DNA from: Patescibacteria group bacterium UBA6899
GTDB lineage: Bacteria > Patescibacteriota > Minisyncoccia > Phycocordibacterales > UBA6899
Direction: 5' to 3'
Length of the DNA: 5,287 bases
Assembly: GCA_002451235.1 (NCBI GenBank)
Contig: DKBN01000003.1
Location: forward strand, 1-5,287
In this document: positions 1 through 4,384 of the stretch, in pieces
Layout of the letters: each line of letters begins with the position of its first letter
Position numbering within the stretch: the first letter of the stretch is position 1
Program-made: the position numbers and the translations under genes
The notes under the pieces: generated by a model
Told to the model about the DNA's origin: nothing
The model's database searches: none
The model's input: the letters and a program-made list of their open reading frames with translations, nothing else

Positions 1-330
1 GAGAACGCGGAATACCATGCCGCGCGTGAGGCGCAGGTGGCCGTAGAAGAGCGCGTCATGGCGATCGAAGAAGTCCTAAAGAACGCCGTGATCATGTCGT
101 CGAAGCATAAGACGGATTCCGTCGGCATCGGTTCTGTTGTGACCCTGAAGAAGGGGAAGGAAGAGAAGACCTATACGATCGTCGGAAGCGAGGAGACCGA
201 TATCGGAAGCGGGAAGATCTCGAACAAGTCTCCGCTCGGCGGCGCGATGTTCGGAAAGAAACAAGGCGACACGTTCACATACAAGACTCCGCAAGGCGAC
301 GTCCGCTGCGAGATTATCGCTATAAGTTAA
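1..330 (+). CDS. greA: Transcription elongation factor GreA, C-terminal part (5' end outside window)
   Basis: GreA binds RNA polymerase through its C-terminal globular domain and inserts an N-terminal coiled coil into the secondary channel, where it stimulates cleavage of backtracked RNA. The frame is open from base 1 and gives 109 residues up to TAA at 328-330. It begins with ENAEYHAAREAQ, nearly identical to the E. coli GreA segment that starts at Glu44, one of the acidic tip residues. The first coiled-coil arm is therefore missing only because the window starts there. The rest of the second arm follows (about residues 12-32), then the FKBP-like domain with the typical TYTIVGSEETD, KISNKSPLGGAMFGKKQGD and TPQGDVRCEIIAI blocks. 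GTG at 37 and ATG at 58 are internal codons, not starts. The stop lies 5 bases before lysS, which suggests one transcript. The identity is secure; the start cannot be seen. Confidence 0.95.
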   Translation, partial: ENAEYHAAREAQVAVEERVMAIEEVLKNAVIMSSKHKTDSVGIGSVVTLKKGKEEKTYTIVGSEETDIGSGKISNKSPLGGAMFGKKQGDTFTYKTPQGDVRCEIIAIS

Positions 331-335
331 GCATC

Positions 336-1802
336 GTGGCTTCGATCGAAGAGATCCGCGACCAACGGCTGAAAAAACTCGAGGCACTCGATCGCTCCGG
401 GATGGAGGCGTATCCGAATACGATTCCCAGGGACTATACGCTCGCGAGCACGCGTGCCTCATTCGAAGAGCTTGAGCGCGCGGGAGAACCGTTTTCCGTG
501 GCGGGACGCGTCATGGCCATCCGCGGCCAGGGAGCCATCCTATTCGTCGTTCTTAATGACGGTACGGACACGCTCCAGGCCGTGTTCAAAAAGGACGTGG
601 CGAGCGAGAAGACACTCAGCCTTTTCGTTGAAACGGCGGACATCGGCGACATCATTTCGGTCACCGGGAGACCCTTCGTTACACAACGTGGCGAGAAAAG
701 CATCATGGTGGACGCATGGGTCATGGGAGCGAAATCTCTGCGCCCGCTCCCGGAGAAATGGCACGGGCTTCAGGACGAGGAAGAGAAGCTCCGTAAGCGC
801 TATCTCGATCTCATGCTCGACCCGGAACTCAAGGGTCTTTTCGTCAAAAAAGCCAAATTTTGGGGGGCGATCCGAACCTTTCTCGTCGCCGAGGGATTCC
901 TTGAGGTGGAGACTCCGGTGATCGAGCTTACGACCGGAGGGGCTGACGCGCGACCGTTCGCGACGCATCACCACGCCCTCGATCTCGATGTCTATCTTCG
1001 CATCTCATGCGGAGAGCTGTGGCAGAAACGTCTCATCGTCGCTGGGTTCGATAAGGTCTTCGAGATAGGGCGGATCTTCCGCAACGAGGGCATTAGCCCC
1101 GAGCACGCTCAGGACTACACGCAGATGGAATTCTATTGGGCGTATGCGACGCGCGACGATGGCATGGCGCTCGTCGAGCGGATGTACAAGCAGGTTGCCG
1201 AGGAAACGTTCGGTACCCTTCAGTTCACCATTGGGAAATTCACCGTGGATCTGGGAAGGCCGTGGGAGCGGTACGACTATGCCGAAACGATCAAAAAGCT
1301 GGCGAATGTCGATATCGCGATCGCATCGCTTTCTGAGATCGAAGCGGCGCTTACCCGCCTTAAAGTCGAATGCGAGAAGAAGGGGTGGAACAAGGTTCGA
1401 GCCGTTGACGCGCTGTGGAAATATTGTCGCAGGCAGCTTGGTGGGCCGGGGTTCCTCATGAACGTTCCTGTCGAGATGTCACCATTAGCAAAGACCGACC
1501 CCAAGACAAGGAACACGGTGCTGCAATTTCAGCCGATCATCGCCGGAAGCGAGGTCGGCAAAGGGTATAGCGAGCTCAATGATCCATTGGATCAAGCGAG
1601 GCGTTTTCAAGCGCAGCAGGATCTGCGCGACCATGGAGATGAGGAAGCGCAGATGTACGATCATGATTTCGTAGAGGCGCTCGAGTACGGCATGCCACCC
1701 ACCTGTGGCTTCGGCGTTTCCGAGCGTCTCTTCGCGTTCCTCGCGAACCGCCCCGTCCGCGAGGCGCAGCTGTTTCCGCTTCTGCGCCCAAGAGGTGCGT
1801 AA
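336..1802 (+). CDS. lysS: Lysyl-tRNA synthetase, class II
   Basis: LysRS charges tRNA-Lys with lysine using ATP in the cytoplasm. The 488-residue product is close to the usual class II length of about 490-505. An N-terminal OB-fold anticodon-binding domain covers about residues 53-135 (FSVAGRVMAIRGQGAILF, then GDIISVTGRPFVTQRGE). The catalytic core follows. Motif 1 is around FLEVETPVIELTTGGADARPF (188-208), motif 2 is VFEIGRIFRNEG (241-252) followed by YTQMEFYWAYA, and the SELNDPLDQARRF and EALEYGMPPT blocks precede motif 3 (458-486). The GTG start is chosen because it lies 5 bases after the greA stop and gives a normal N terminus (EEIRDQRLKKLEAL...AYP); no strong Shine-Dalgarno is visible, so coupling to greA is likely. 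Oddities: motif 3 reads GFGVSERL, with Ser-Glu in place of the usual Ile-Asp before Arg, and HHHALD replaces HHNALD. I associate this variant with Patescibacteria; it does not look like damage. Confidence 0.96.
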   Translation: MASIEEIRDQRLKKLEALDRSGMEAYPNTIPRDYTLASTRASFEELERAGEPFSVAGRVMAIRGQGAILFVVLNDGTDTLQAVFKKDVASEKTLSLFVETADIGDIISVTGRPFVTQRGEKSIMVDAWVMGAKSLRPLPEKWHGLQDEEEKLRKRYLDLMLDPELKGLFVKKAKFWGAIRTFLVAEGFLEVETPVIELTTGGADARPFATHHHALDLDVYLRISCGELWQKRLIVAGFDKVFEIGRIFRNEGISPEHAQDYTQMEFYWAYATRDDGMALVERMYKQVAEETFGTLQFTIGKFTVDLGRPWERYDYAETIKKLANVDIAIASLSEIEAALTRLKVECEKKGWNKVRAVDALWKYCRRQLGGPGFLMNVPVEMSPLAKTDPKTRNTVLQFQPIIAGSEVGKGYSELNDPLDQARRFQAQQDLRDHGDEEAQMYDHDFVEALEYGMPPTCGFGVSERLFAFLANRPVREAQLFPLLRPRGA

Positions 1803-1807
1803 CCCCG

Positions 1808-1835
1808 TTGACTCTGAAACAGCGAGTGGTAGGGT
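1808..1835 (+). promoter_or_regulatory. Possible weak promoter for the 120-residue gene
   Basis: TTGACT at 1808-1813 is a good -35. Sixteen bases later TAGGGT (1830-1835) matches only three of six -10 positions, though it is preceded by TG at 1827-1828, as in extended -10 elements. The site begins just after the lysS stop. The downstream gene could equally be read from the greA-lysS transcript, so this is a tentative call. Confidence 0.25.
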
Positions 1836-1871
1836 AAAAGGAGAAATTTTGTTCGTTCTCCAACTTAACCC
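1832..1871 (+). other. Imperfect hairpin between lysS and the 120-residue gene
   Basis: GGAGAA (1840-1845) pairs with TTCTCC (1856-1861) around a 10-base loop. Outside a small internal loop, GGGTAA (1832-1837) pairs with TTAACCC (1865-1871), leaving one bulged A. No T-run follows, so it is not a standard intrinsic terminator. It ends one base before the AAAGGGGGA ribosome binding site at 1873-1880. It could insulate or stabilise the message or affect translation of the next gene. This is read by eye only. Confidence 0.4.
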
Positions 1872-1883
1872 AAAGGGGGAAAT

Positions 1884-2246
1884 ATGCAGTTGTTAGCAGT
1901 GAACGCCAAACCCCTTAGAGTACACGCGGAAACCATATTCGCGCTTTATGTGGGGACCCTGCCGATCCACCAAGAAAAACACCATGAGTTCATCCAACTG
2001 GTGAACAAGCTCTCTGGGCAGAGATGCACGGAGCACAATATCCCGACCCTCCTGTATCACGCCCATATTGCGAGCGAACAAATTCGTCAGATCGTGAAGA
2101 ACGGCGGATCGGCGAACCTTCGCCGCATCAACAATATCGTGAGCGCCCAAGTGATCCCAAGAAGCAAAGACAATAGTGATCTACAGCATTGGGTCAAGGA
2201 AGCCCTCATTATGCTTGGTGTCGATGTGGTGATAGAATTCGAATAA
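1884..2246 (+). CDS. Uncharacterised 120-residue protein
   Basis: I do not recognise this protein. The ATG at 1884 is well supported: a strong Shine-Dalgarno-like AAAGGGGGA sits at 1873-1880, with three bases between. The frame ends at TAA 2244-2246, and an intrinsic terminator follows 22 bases later, so it looks like a complete last gene of a transcription unit. The product has no signal peptide, no obvious membrane segment, one cysteine (Cys48) and eight histidines (14, 29, 33, 34, 51, 59, 61, 102). Helix-like stretches are likely around 31-44 (KHHEFIQLVNKL), 60-73 (HIASEQIRQIV) and 99-112, followed by a short hydrophobic, probably beta, end (GVDVVIEFE). Its GC content is about 50 percent by sampling, below the 65-70 percent seen in samples of lysS and rsmH. 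It may be a lineage-restricted soluble protein. Its position beside lysS does not by itself assign a function. Confidence 0.75.
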   Translation: MQLLAVNAKPLRVHAETIFALYVGTLPIHQEKHHEFIQLVNKLSGQRCTEHNIPTLLYHAHIASEQIRQIVKNGGSANLRRINNIVSAQVIPRSKDNSDLQHWVKEALIMLGVDVVIEFE

Positions 2247-2268
2247 CAAGAACCTCCATACCTGTTTG

Positions 2269-2295
2269 AAAAGTCCAGCCACGGCTGGGCTTTTT
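2269..2295 (+). terminator. Rho-independent terminator after the 120-residue gene
   Basis: GTCCAGC (2273-2279) pairs with GCTGGGC (2284-2290), including one G-T wobble, around the four-base loop CACG. TTTTT at 2291-2295 follows and AAAA at 2269-2272 precedes, so the stem can extend by A-T pairs. This is a textbook intrinsic terminator. It separates the greA-lysS-hypothetical transcript from the dcw operon, whose -35 begins 30 bases later. Confidence 0.9.
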
Positions 2296-2308
2296 CCTTG
2301 TGGGCCCC

Positions 2309-2317
2309 TGTGGATAA
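2309..2317 (-). promoter_or_regulatory. Perfect consensus DnaA box
   Basis: The plus strand reads TGTGGATAA, the exact complement of the consensus DnaA box TTATCCACA. It lies in a non-coding stretch and ends 7 bases before the -35 element of the mraZ promoter, where DnaA bound to DNA could act as activator or repressor. The match is certain. That DnaA uses it is inferred, because a single box is modest evidence, and the same bases also fall on one unit of the 10-base GTGG periodicity described separately. Confidence 0.5.
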
Positions 2318-2324
2318 CAATGGG

Positions 2325-2352
2325 TTGACGGGGTAGGCAGGTGGTATATAGT
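2325..2352 (+). promoter_or_regulatory. Main promoter of the mraZ-rsmH-ftsI operon
   Basis: TTGACG (2325-2330) matches five of six -35 bases. After a 16-base spacer, TATAGT (2347-2352) matches five of six -10 bases. Transcription should start near 2358-2360, giving a leader of about 220 nt before the mraZ ATG. The promoter sits between an upstream terminator and mraZ, and GTGG units overlap both elements. It is the only strong promoter I see in the window. Confidence 0.85.
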
Positions 2353-2405
2353 GGTTGGCATGTGGGAGAAAGTGGGAAATTCAAAATCCAGACTTTCGAC
2401 ATGGG

Positions 2406-2462
2406 ATGGTGAAAGCTAGAGCTCAAGACCCTTGTTCATTCCGCTGGTGGGAGTGTGAATGA
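2406..2462 (+). CDS. Possible upstream leader ORF, 18 codons, with tandem Trp codons
   Basis: ATG at 2406 opens an 18-residue frame, MVKARAQDPCSFRWWECE, ending at TGA 2460-2462. Two adjacent TGG codons (2445-2450) fall in the loop of the first leader hairpin. The stop overlaps ATG 2459 as ATGA, the same junction type used twice in the downstream operon, and the frame from 2459 runs without a stop into mraZ. No clear Shine-Dalgarno precedes it, and frames this short are common by chance. It is listed as a candidate only. Confidence 0.2.
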   Translation: MVKARAQDPCSFRWWECE

Positions 2463-2478
2463 ACAAGGGGTCTAGCTT
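2413..2478 (+). other. Long hairpin 1 in the mraZ leader
   Basis: Bases 2427-2441 pair with 2457-2472 over 15 base pairs with a single bulged G (2470), 13 of them uninterrupted, around a 15-base loop. AAGCTA (2413-2418) then pairs with TAGCTT (2473-2478) across an 8-base bulge on the 5' side. All pairs are Watson-Crick. No T-run follows, so it is not a simple terminator. The loop carries GTGGGA (2447-2452), the same word as the operator units. Confidence 0.75.
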
Positions 2479-2519
2479 CCCTAAGACCAACCACAGACAG
2501 GGGAAGACCTGGAAGATCA

Positions 2520-2563
2520 TATTTGTTGCGGTTCGCCCTTACCTCAACGAAGCGCAACAAATA
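2520..2563 (+). other. Hairpin 2 next to the mraZ ribosome binding site
   Basis: TATTTGTTGCG (2520-2530) pairs perfectly with CGCAACAAATA (2553-2563). Past a G-G mismatch, TTCG (2532-2535) pairs with CGAA (2548-2551) around a 12-base loop. The stem ends exactly where the AGGGGA ribosome binding site begins (2563-2568), so it could present or limit ribosome access to mraZ. Confidence 0.7.
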
Positions 2564-2568
2564 GGGGA
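2563..2568 (+). promoter_or_regulatory. Ribosome binding site that sets the mraZ start
   Basis: AGGGGA lies 10 bases before ATG 2579. It supports the internal start that gives the family-typical MFIGEY N terminus over the upstream in-frame ATG at 2459. Confidence 0.6.
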
Positions 2569-2578
2569 TTCCATCAAT

Positions 2579-3013
2579 ATGTTCATCGGCGAATATACAC
2601 ATTCCGTAGATGACAAAAAACGCCTCTCCGTACCTGCGAAATTCCGTAAGGAACTCGGGAAGAAGGCGGTCGTGACGCATGGCCTCAATAACTGTCTGGT
2701 GATCTATCCAATGCCAAAATGGAAGAAGATCGCGGAAAAACTATCGAATTTTTCGGAAGGGCAAAGCGACTCCAGGGGGTTCAGGCGATTCATGCTCGCC
2801 GGTGCCGTCGAAGTGGACGTCGATACCATCGGTCGCGTCCTCATCCCTGATTTTCTGAAGCAATACGCGAACCTCAAAGACAAGGTTGTCCTCACGGGCG
2901 TCTATGACCGTGTGGAAGTATGGGATGAAGCCGCATGGAAAACCTACAAAGCACAAATGGCCGCCGACGCAGATCGTATGGCGGAAAAGCTGGGCGAGAG
3001 CGGGGTATTCTAG
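2579..3013 (+). CDS. mraZ: Transcriptional regulator MraZ
   Basis: MraZ is a DNA-binding protein with two tandem SpoVT/AbrB-like domains that forms ring oligomers and, in other bacteria, represses its own dcw operon. The product from ATG 2579 has 144 residues, in the usual range of about 140-155. The N terminus MFIGEYTHSVDDKKRLSVPAKFR is classic. The first domain carries the D-x-K-G-R type motif as DDKKR (11-15), with Lys replacing the common Gly. The second carries DTIGRVLIP (82-90), and VYDRVEVWDEAAW lies near the C terminus. The frame is open 40 codons upstream to ATG 2459, but that segment overlaps both leader hairpins and is not part of the known family, so I use the internal start with its AGGGGA site. 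It is the first gene of the operon, 12 bases before rsmH, and sits downstream of GTGG repeats that are its likely own operator. Confidence 0.93.
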   Translation: MFIGEYTHSVDDKKRLSVPAKFRKELGKKAVVTHGLNNCLVIYPMPKWKKIAEKLSNFSEGQSDSRGFRRFMLAGAVEVDVDTIGRVLIPDFLKQYANLKDKVVLTGVYDRVEVWDEAAWKTYKAQMAADADRMAEKLGESGVF

Positions 3014-3025
3014 GCGAATACTGCC

Positions 3026-3922
3026 ATGGCCCATGTCAGCGTTCTTTTACAAGAAACAGTGGATGGACTCGACCTCAGGGCTGGCGCCAGTGTGTTGGAC
3101 GCCACGTTCGGAGGAGGAGGCCATAGCAGACTGATCGCAGAGCGGATCGGGGACCAAGGGCGGTTGTACGCTCTCGACCTCGACCGTGACGCATTCACCG
3201 ATGCATTGATCACCGGACTCAAGAAGAAGTGTCAGTTTCACTTCGCGATCGAGAGCTTCCGAAACCTCGGCGGAGCCCTCGATCGCATGGGTGCCGGAGC
3301 ATTGGATGCGGCGGTGTTCGACCTCGGATCATCGACGATGCAGTTGGAGGAGCGAGGGCGGGGGTTCAGCTTCCTGAAGGACGAACCACTCGTCATGACG
3401 TTCCGATCTGCCAACGACCATCCGGAGATCACCGCGGAAATGGTCGTCAACGATTGGAGCGAGGAGACGCTCCGCGACATCCTCGTCGGGTTCGCAGAGG
3501 AACGGTTCGCGGGACGGATCGCACGCGCCATCGCCGAGCATCGAAAGGGGAGGCGCATCGCGAGCACAAGGGAACTTGTCGAGGTCATCGAAGGGGCGGT
3601 GCCCCCCTGGTACCAAAAGCGAAAGGCGCATCCGGCGACGAAGACCTTCCAAGCTATCCGCATGGCGGTCAACGATGAATTGGGCGCGATTCAAGTTGGG
3701 ATCCCGGAAGCATTCCAGCGGTTAAAAAGAGGCGGCAGGGTTGCTGTCATCACGTTCCACAGCATCGAAGACAGAATGGTCAAACGTTTGTTCAAGAGCC
3801 TAGAGCAAGACGAAAAAGGCGCGCTCATGAACAAACGGCCGATCGTTCCGACATACGAAGAGGTCCGAAAGAACCCGCGTTCCAGGAGCGCGAAACTGCG
3901 GATCATCCAAAAGATCACATGA
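3026..3922 (+). CDS. rsmH: 16S rRNA (cytosine-1402-N4) methyltransferase RsmH (MraW)
   Basis: RsmH uses S-adenosylmethionine to methylate N4 of C1402 in the decoding centre of 16S rRNA; its gene normally follows mraZ. The 298 residues compare with about 310 in E. coli. Visible landmarks are HVSVLLQETV (3-12), the SAM-binding DATFGGGGHS (25-34), LDLDRD (50-55), FDLGSS (98-103), RGRGFSF (110-116), HPATKTFQAIRMAVNDELG (202-220), GGRVAVITFHSIEDRMVK (236-253) and the terminal NPRSRSAKLR (283-292). Two blocks differ from the usual form: DLGSSTMQLEE where DLGVSSPQLD is common, and EPLVMTF where GPLDMRM is common. The main SAM motif is intact, so I expect an active enzyme. The start at 3026 follows the mraZ stop by 12 bases with only a weak AGGCGA site. 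The TGA stop overlaps the next ATG. Confidence 0.96.
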   Translation: MAHVSVLLQETVDGLDLRAGASVLDATFGGGGHSRLIAERIGDQGRLYALDLDRDAFTDALITGLKKKCQFHFAIESFRNLGGALDRMGAGALDAAVFDLGSSTMQLEERGRGFSFLKDEPLVMTFRSANDHPEITAEMVVNDWSEETLRDILVGFAEERFAGRIARAIAEHRKGRRIASTRELVEVIEGAVPPWYQKRKAHPATKTFQAIRMAVNDELGAIQVGIPEAFQRLKRGGRVAVITFHSIEDRMVKRLFKSLEQDEKGALMNKRPIVPTYEEVRKNPRSRSAKLRIIQKIT

Positions 3923-4059
3923 AGAAACTCACGGTCATCTATCGAGCGACCATCGAACGCAATATCAAGATCACGGTGCGTTCGCGCAATGAAGGGCTCA
4001 GCAAGATGACGAGGATCGCGAGACCATTCGCGCGCAAACGTCCATCATACGGCATATGA
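3919..4059 (+). CDS. Small basic protein, 46 residues, coupled to rsmH and the FtsL-like gene
   Basis: I do not recognise this product. ATG 3919 overlaps the rsmH stop as ATGA, and its own TGA (4057-4059) overlaps the next ATG at 4056 in the same way. Precise ATGA junctions at both ends argue for a real, translationally coupled gene. About two thirds of its codons end in G or C (30 of 45 after the start), with ATC, ACG and GCG frequent as in the neighbours. The protein starts MKKLTVIYRATIERNIKITV, a pattern compatible with two beta strands, and ends in a tail rich in Arg and Lys. In all, 13 residues are Lys or Arg against 2 Glu, and there is no membrane segment. It might bind nucleic acid or rRNA, or mainly carry ribosomes from rsmH to the next gene; neither role is shown. 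No good Shine-Dalgarno is visible. Confidence 0.7.
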   Translation: MKKLTVIYRATIERNIKITVRSRNEGLSKMTRIARPFARKRPSYGI

Positions 4060-4382
4060 CAAGATTCCACACCATCAGCCATCGCATCGATCTCTATGAG
4101 CGTACCCTCGTGTTGACGCTTGTCGCTGCGATCACATGCACGGCGATCGCCTATGTCTATTTCCTGTCCGTCTCCGTCTTCTCTGTCGTTGAGCGTAATC
4201 AGGCGGAACGTTCGATCGAGAACGTGCGCGCACGGGTCGCGGACGCGGAGAGGGATTACGCACGCGTCGGGCAGTCCATCACCCTTGCCCTCGCTACCAA
4301 GAAAGGATTCCATGTCGTGAACGATCCTGTCTATCTTGCGCCGGACCTCACACCCACAACGATCACGATGCGCGATCACTGA
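4056..4382 (+). CDS. FtsL-like single-pass septal division protein
   Basis: The 108-residue product has the FtsL/DivIC layout: a short basic cytoplasmic N terminus, one membrane helix (about 17-44, TLVLTLVAAITCTAIAYVYF onward), then a charged, coiled-coil-like stretch (about 46-75, ERNQAERSIENVRARVADAE) outside the membrane, and a short C-terminal part with KGFHVVNDPVYLAP. FtsL joins FtsB and FtsQ and activates the septal FtsW-FtsI synthase. FtsL sequences are poorly conserved, so the call rests on topology, size and position between rsmH and a class B PBP, which is the normal dcw order. It starts with an ATGA overlap with the 46-residue ORF, and its TGA lies 2 bases before the PBP start. No Shine-Dalgarno is obvious, so coupled translation is likely. 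A FtsB/DivIC-type septum initiator is the main alternative. Confidence 0.7.
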   Translation: MTRFHTISHRIDLYERTLVLTLVAAITCTAIAYVYFLSVSVFSVVERNQAERSIENVRARVADAERDYARVGQSITLALATKKGFHVVNDPVYLAPDLTPTTITMRDH

Positions 4383-4384
4383 TT

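Larger units (their letters stand above)
2300..2377 (+). repeat. Phased GTGG repeats over the mraZ promoter (probable MraZ operator)
   Basis: Short G-rich units start at 2300 (GTGGG), 2310 (GTGGA), 2320 (ATGGG), 2330 (GGGGT), 2341 (GTGGT), 2351 (GTGGT), 2362 (GTGGGA) and 2372 (GTGGGA). The steps are 10 or 11 bases, close to one helical turn. The last two units are strong matches to MraZ boxes, known in other bacteria as TGGG-type direct repeats with 5-base spacers, and the final one reads AAAGTGGGA. The array covers the -35 and -10 elements and the likely transcript start, where an MraZ oligomer could repress. Units from 2341 onward are convincing; the four upstream ones are weaker and could be chance G-richness. 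Confidence 0.7.
2359..2578 (+). promoter_or_regulatory. Long structured 5' leader of mraZ
   Basis: From the predicted transcript start to the mraZ ATG there are about 220 bases without a conserved gene. The leader holds two strong hairpins (2413-2478 and 2520-2563) and a possible competing helix: CTTCCCT (2476-2482) with AGGGGAAG (2499-2506), one G bulged, which would use bases from the outer stem of the first hairpin. AAGACC occurs three times (2425, 2483, 2504), and GGTCT at 2469-2473 could pair with any of the three copies. This arrangement fits a regulated leader RNA, but I recognise no known riboswitch or ribosomal-protein leader. Confidence 0.5.

Noticed and set aside
76..462. Minus-strand frame of 128 codons across greA and lysS
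   Set aside because: It crosses two conserved genes on the other strand and has no recognisable domain or start signal.
1840..1861. GGAGAA/TTCTCC hairpin as the lysS terminator
   Set aside because: No T-run follows the stem and the loop is large, so it is reported as a leader hairpin only.
2217..2243. C-terminal GVDVVIEFE of the 120-residue protein recalls the GVDVQI-type end of ribosomal protein uS10
   Set aside because: The rest of the protein shows none of the uS10 motifs and the match is a few hydrophobic residues, so it is most likely chance.
2313..2321. GGATAACAA resembles half of the lac operator
   Set aside because: The opposite half-site is absent and no LacI-type regulator or sugar gene is present. 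The DnaA box and the phased GTGG motifs explain the same bases better.
2413..2478. Hairpin 1 as an intrinsic terminator or the end of a mobile element
   Set aside because: There is no T-run after the stem, no second copy in the window, no flanking target duplication and no transposase. Termination there would also cut off the whole dcw operon.
3238..3694. Long minus-strand open frames opposite rsmH
   Set aside because: They are antisense to a well-conserved gene, and their low-complexity Ser/Arg/Pro composition is typical of shadow frames in GC-rich coding DNA.
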